DNA from: Baffinella frigidus | Lineage: Eukaryota > Cryptophyceae > Cryptomonadales > Baffinellaceae | Direction: 5' to 3' | Assembly: GCA_026770585.1 (NCBI GenBank) | Contig: MU647756.1 | Span: 4,993-16,947 of the forward strand | Length of the DNA stretch: 11,955 nt | Shown here: positions 10,458 through 11,955 of the stretch, one piece after another | How positions within the stretch are numbered: position 1 is the first letter of the stretch | How the letters are laid out: each line of letters starts with the position of its first letter | Translations under genes and position numbers: made by a program | Notes under the pieces: generated by a model | What the model saw: only the letters and a program-made list of their open reading frames with translations | Database searches by the model: none | What the model was told of the DNA's origin: nothing

Positions 10458-10670
10458 TACCACTCGAGGCTAGAAGTGTGACTATTTCAAAACAGGGATT
10501 CTTTTACAAGCGGAGAGAAAAAAACAGAGTGTAGCCATTTTTACACAAATAGGGGCGTTTGGTCACGTTGCTTAAGGAATTCCTTGAGCAATGTGACCAA
10601 GCCTGTCCGTGACTGGTGCTAAATTTAACAACCCCACATTTAAAATAGTCCCATTTCTAGCCTCCAGTGG
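10458..10670. mobile_element. Inverted-repeat element H2
   Basis: Ends TACCACTCGAGGCTAGAAGT and TTTCTAGCCTCCAGTGG pair, with the inner CTATTTCAAAACAGGG opposite CCACATTTAAAATAG. It shares CAACCCCACAT..AAA and GCTAG..CTATTT with H1. The right flanking TA is not preserved. Confidence 0.75.
10559..10600. repeat. 42-bp near-perfect palindrome inside H2
   Basis: TTGGTCACGTTGCTTAAGGA joined to its complement through a GAATTC centre at 10577-10582. Only two base pairs mismatch and there is no loop. A related TTTGGTCACGTAAC occurs at about 10352. Confidence 0.9.
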
Positions 10671-11060
10671 CAGCAGCGGCGAGTTCTATCTTCCCCGGAT
10701 CTTCCCCGGATTTCCGGGGATCATCTCAAGCCCCTTACCCTAAAATGAACTGCAATTTGTACCAGAATAGTTTCGGTGGACACATCATCGAAGGCCCCGA
10801 CGGCTGCTTGGTGGGGCTCCAATTTCATCTCGGAACATATCTGAATTTGTCCACATAAAAAGGCGTAAGATAGCATCATTGTTTGCCTAAAATAGCATAT
10901 ACACCCTTATCTTCGGCGTCGGAAGCCTTAGATAGCGGGACAGATTCTGTCTTGTTTCGAAATTAAATTCCGTACAGGCCGAGAGTATCCAGATGCGAAA
11001 GACCAAACGGGATCAGGCCACCTTGGGGTTGCTGGGACCTCTTCAGTTCTGAGTGTCCCT
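10671..11060. other. No supported gene
   Basis: A 37-codon ATG frame at 10744 (MNCNLYQNSFGGHIIEGPDG...) has no coding bias or family resemblance. There is a doubled CTTCCCCGGAT and a CCCCGG-ATTT-CCGGGG stem at about 10691-10720. ATTTCATCTCGGAA occurs at about 10824 and again at about 11156. Confidence 0.5.
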
Positions 11061-11134
11061 TCAGGACGCGCCACTACTAACTTGTGTGTTCCCTCAGGAC
11101 GCGCCCGTACTAACTCAGGACGCGCCAGTACTAA
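11061..11134. repeat. Three copies of a ~20-bp repeat
   Basis: TCAGGACGCGCC followed by (A/C)(C/G)TACTAA at 11061-11080, 11094-11114 and 11115-11134. The last two copies are directly adjacent; the first is separated by CTTGTGTGTTCCC. Confidence 0.85.
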
Positions 11135-11196
11135 GGTGACCCTGTTTTTGCTGACGATTTCATCTCGGAAGATAACTGAACCAGTTCCCTAATTAG

Positions 11197-11278
11197 CGTT
11201 TTCATTTAATTGTAGGAGGCCTAATTAAATTTACTATGCCCTAACCAATTTCTCCTATCCAACCTCCTATTGAAAACG
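11197..11278. repeat. Small inverted repeat
   Basis: CGTTTTCA...TAGGAGG at the left pairs with CCTCCTATTGAAAACG at the right; the left arm has an 8-bp insertion. A second stem, ATTTAATT/AATTAAAT, lies inside at 11204-11230. Confidence 0.6.
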
Positions 11279-11302
11279 AAGTGATCCAGTTGTCATCCGA
11301 GA

Positions 11303-11481
11303 TTACCACCAACCCTCACTGAAAGACCAAATCGTTTATTTTCAGACCTCGAATTTGTGGGGCGTCGAGGTCGGATTCGGCCCCGACGAATCAACTCAAG
11401 TCCCAATCTTGGTACACAATTAATTTTGGGGAACAGGTCGAAATTAATGGATTTGGTCCTTCCGTGAGGGTTGGTGGTAGG
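11303..11481. mobile_element. Inverted-repeat element I (MITE-like)
   Basis: Arms of about 46 bp, 11304-11349 and 11434-11479, match at most positions (TACCACCAACCCTCACTGAA; ACCAAATCGTTTATTTTC). The spacer holds a GTCGG...CCGAC hairpin and TTAATTTTGGGG. Only one copy here. No coding content. Confidence 0.8.
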
Positions 11482-11540
11482 TAACCTGGGGCTTGCCGGG
11501 AGCGGGCGCAAGTCCGTCGCATCCAGCCGCCTAGTGTATC

Positions 11541-11613
11541 GGGTTTGGGGTTTGGGGTTTGGGGTTTGGGGTTTGGGGTTTGGGGTTTGGGGTTTGGGGT
11601 TTGGGGTTTAGGG
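11541..11613 (+). repeat. Telomere-like array 3, TTTGGGG type
   Basis: Nine consecutive perfect TTTGGGG units from 11544 to 11606, then one TTTAGGG. This is a single-base variant of the heptamer in arrays 1 and 2 but without their degeneracy, so it was probably amplified recently. Four-G runs make the plus strand a strong quadruplex candidate. Confidence 0.95.
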
Positions 11614-11636
11614 TCTCGGGAGGAGGAAATAACCAC

Positions 11637-11955
11637 TTGTCTCGCGCCGGCGCGCCCGCGGCTCCCGAGGCGGGCCCATCCCGTCCCGATGCGGGCCCGT
11701 CCCGATTATCCCTCAGGTTATTGTCCCCGAGGCTCGCCGCGGCCGCGACGGAGCCCCGCCGGGAATCCCCAGGGAGGACCGGCTCCATGGAGGAAGCCAG
11801 CGGCGACTCTGGGAGGGCCTGGAGGCGCGGCGGCGTCATTCTGCGCGCCGCCGTGTTGACTTCCGCGGGCGCGGCCACTTTGAACGCGTCCACTTTGAGC
11901 GCGTCCACTTTGGACGCGGCCACTTTGGAATCGGCCACTTGCGTGGCGGGGGGGG
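11637..11955 (-). CDS. Coding-like GC-rich segment at the window edge, strand unresolved
   Basis: On the minus strand a frame open from the window edge encodes SKVAASKVDALKVDAFKVAA, then a disordered Pro/Ala/Ser/Asp-rich stretch with RDGPASG twice. It reaches a possible donor CAA|GTGGTT at 11637, after which the telomere-like array would lie in an intron. On the plus strand the register-matched frame has ATG 11787 (MEEASGDSGRAWRRGGVILR) and runs off the window through ATLNA, STLSA, STLDA, ATLES. The third codon positions are the same bases in both frames, so the roughly 85% G/C there supports the frame but not the strand. No family recognised. Confidence 0.33.
11871..11930. repeat. Four 15-bp tandem repeats
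   Basis: GCGGCCACTTTGAAC, GCGTCCACTTTGAGC, GCGTCCACTTTGGAC and GCGGCCACTTTGGAA follow each other without gaps, with a partial fifth. The length is a multiple of three, so each strand reads a five-residue repeat. Confidence 0.95.

Noticed and set aside
10534-10552. GTGTAGCCATTTTTACACAA resembles the dinoflagellate spliced-leader core GTAGCCATTTTGGCTCAAG
   Set aside because: Only the first ~12 bases agree, the conserved GGCTCAAG end is absent, and it lies inside repeat H2.
1-11955. CRISPR arrays, tRNA, rRNA or bacterial operons
   Set aside because: Repeats are not regularly spaced with unique spacers, no cloverleaf with conserved boxes was found, and the only clear gene is spliced.

Overview
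The window looks like nuclear DNA of a eukaryotic alga with a complex (secondary) plastid. It has one recognisable spliced gene with canonical GT-AG introns and GC-rich codon third positions. The protein has an N-terminal signal-peptide-like segment followed by a phenylalanine, in the style of complex-plastid targeting. Long tracts of plant-type TTTAGGG telomere-like repeat sit inside the sequence, and mobile elements are very dense. A cryptophyte is my best guess, with a dinoflagellate or chromerid as alternatives; I cannot fix the lineage from this DNA alone. There is no bacterial operon, CRISPR array, rRNA or tRNA that I can see.

Layout. 1-81: possible C-terminal end of a gene. 82-877: AT-richer intergenic DNA with two inverted repeats. 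878-1645: GC-rich, probably coding sequence of unknown function, cut off by a decayed MITE. 1646-3262: packed, partly nested short repeats. 3541-3973: degenerate TTTAGGG array. 4021-4730: SINE-like repeats. 4732-7391: a three-exon gene for a PhnA/YjdM-type zinc-ribbon protein. Its intron 1 holds two SINE-like copies, a ~147-bp-arm foldback and a partial exon copy. Its intron 2 is about 87% CCCTAAA-type telomere-like repeat. 7390-7479: 18-bp minisatellite starting at the stop codon. 7514-9698: cluster of MITEs (families A, C and E). 9719-9839: a convincing unlisted minus-strand terminal exon. 9834-10334: three copies of a splice-acceptor-like motif. 9859-11481: more foldback elements (families H and I). 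11541-11613: a near-perfect TTTGGGG array. 11637-11955: GC-rich coding-like sequence with a 15-bp in-frame repeat, strand unresolved.

Repeat families, named here for convenience. A: 122-bp near-palindromic MITE with TA flanks and ends TACAGGGGTACC. B: SINE-like, tail of CCTAAAGGA units, head at GATCCGAAAG. C: 105-bp MITE with ends TATCCCTTAAGTG. E/H: foldbacks beginning TACCAC. Together they make up most of the window outside the PhnA exons. The most distinctive biology is how one small gene is threaded through them: repeat-derived 5' leader, hairpin intron, telomere-repeat intron, decoy exon starts in both introns, and a minisatellite 3'UTR.
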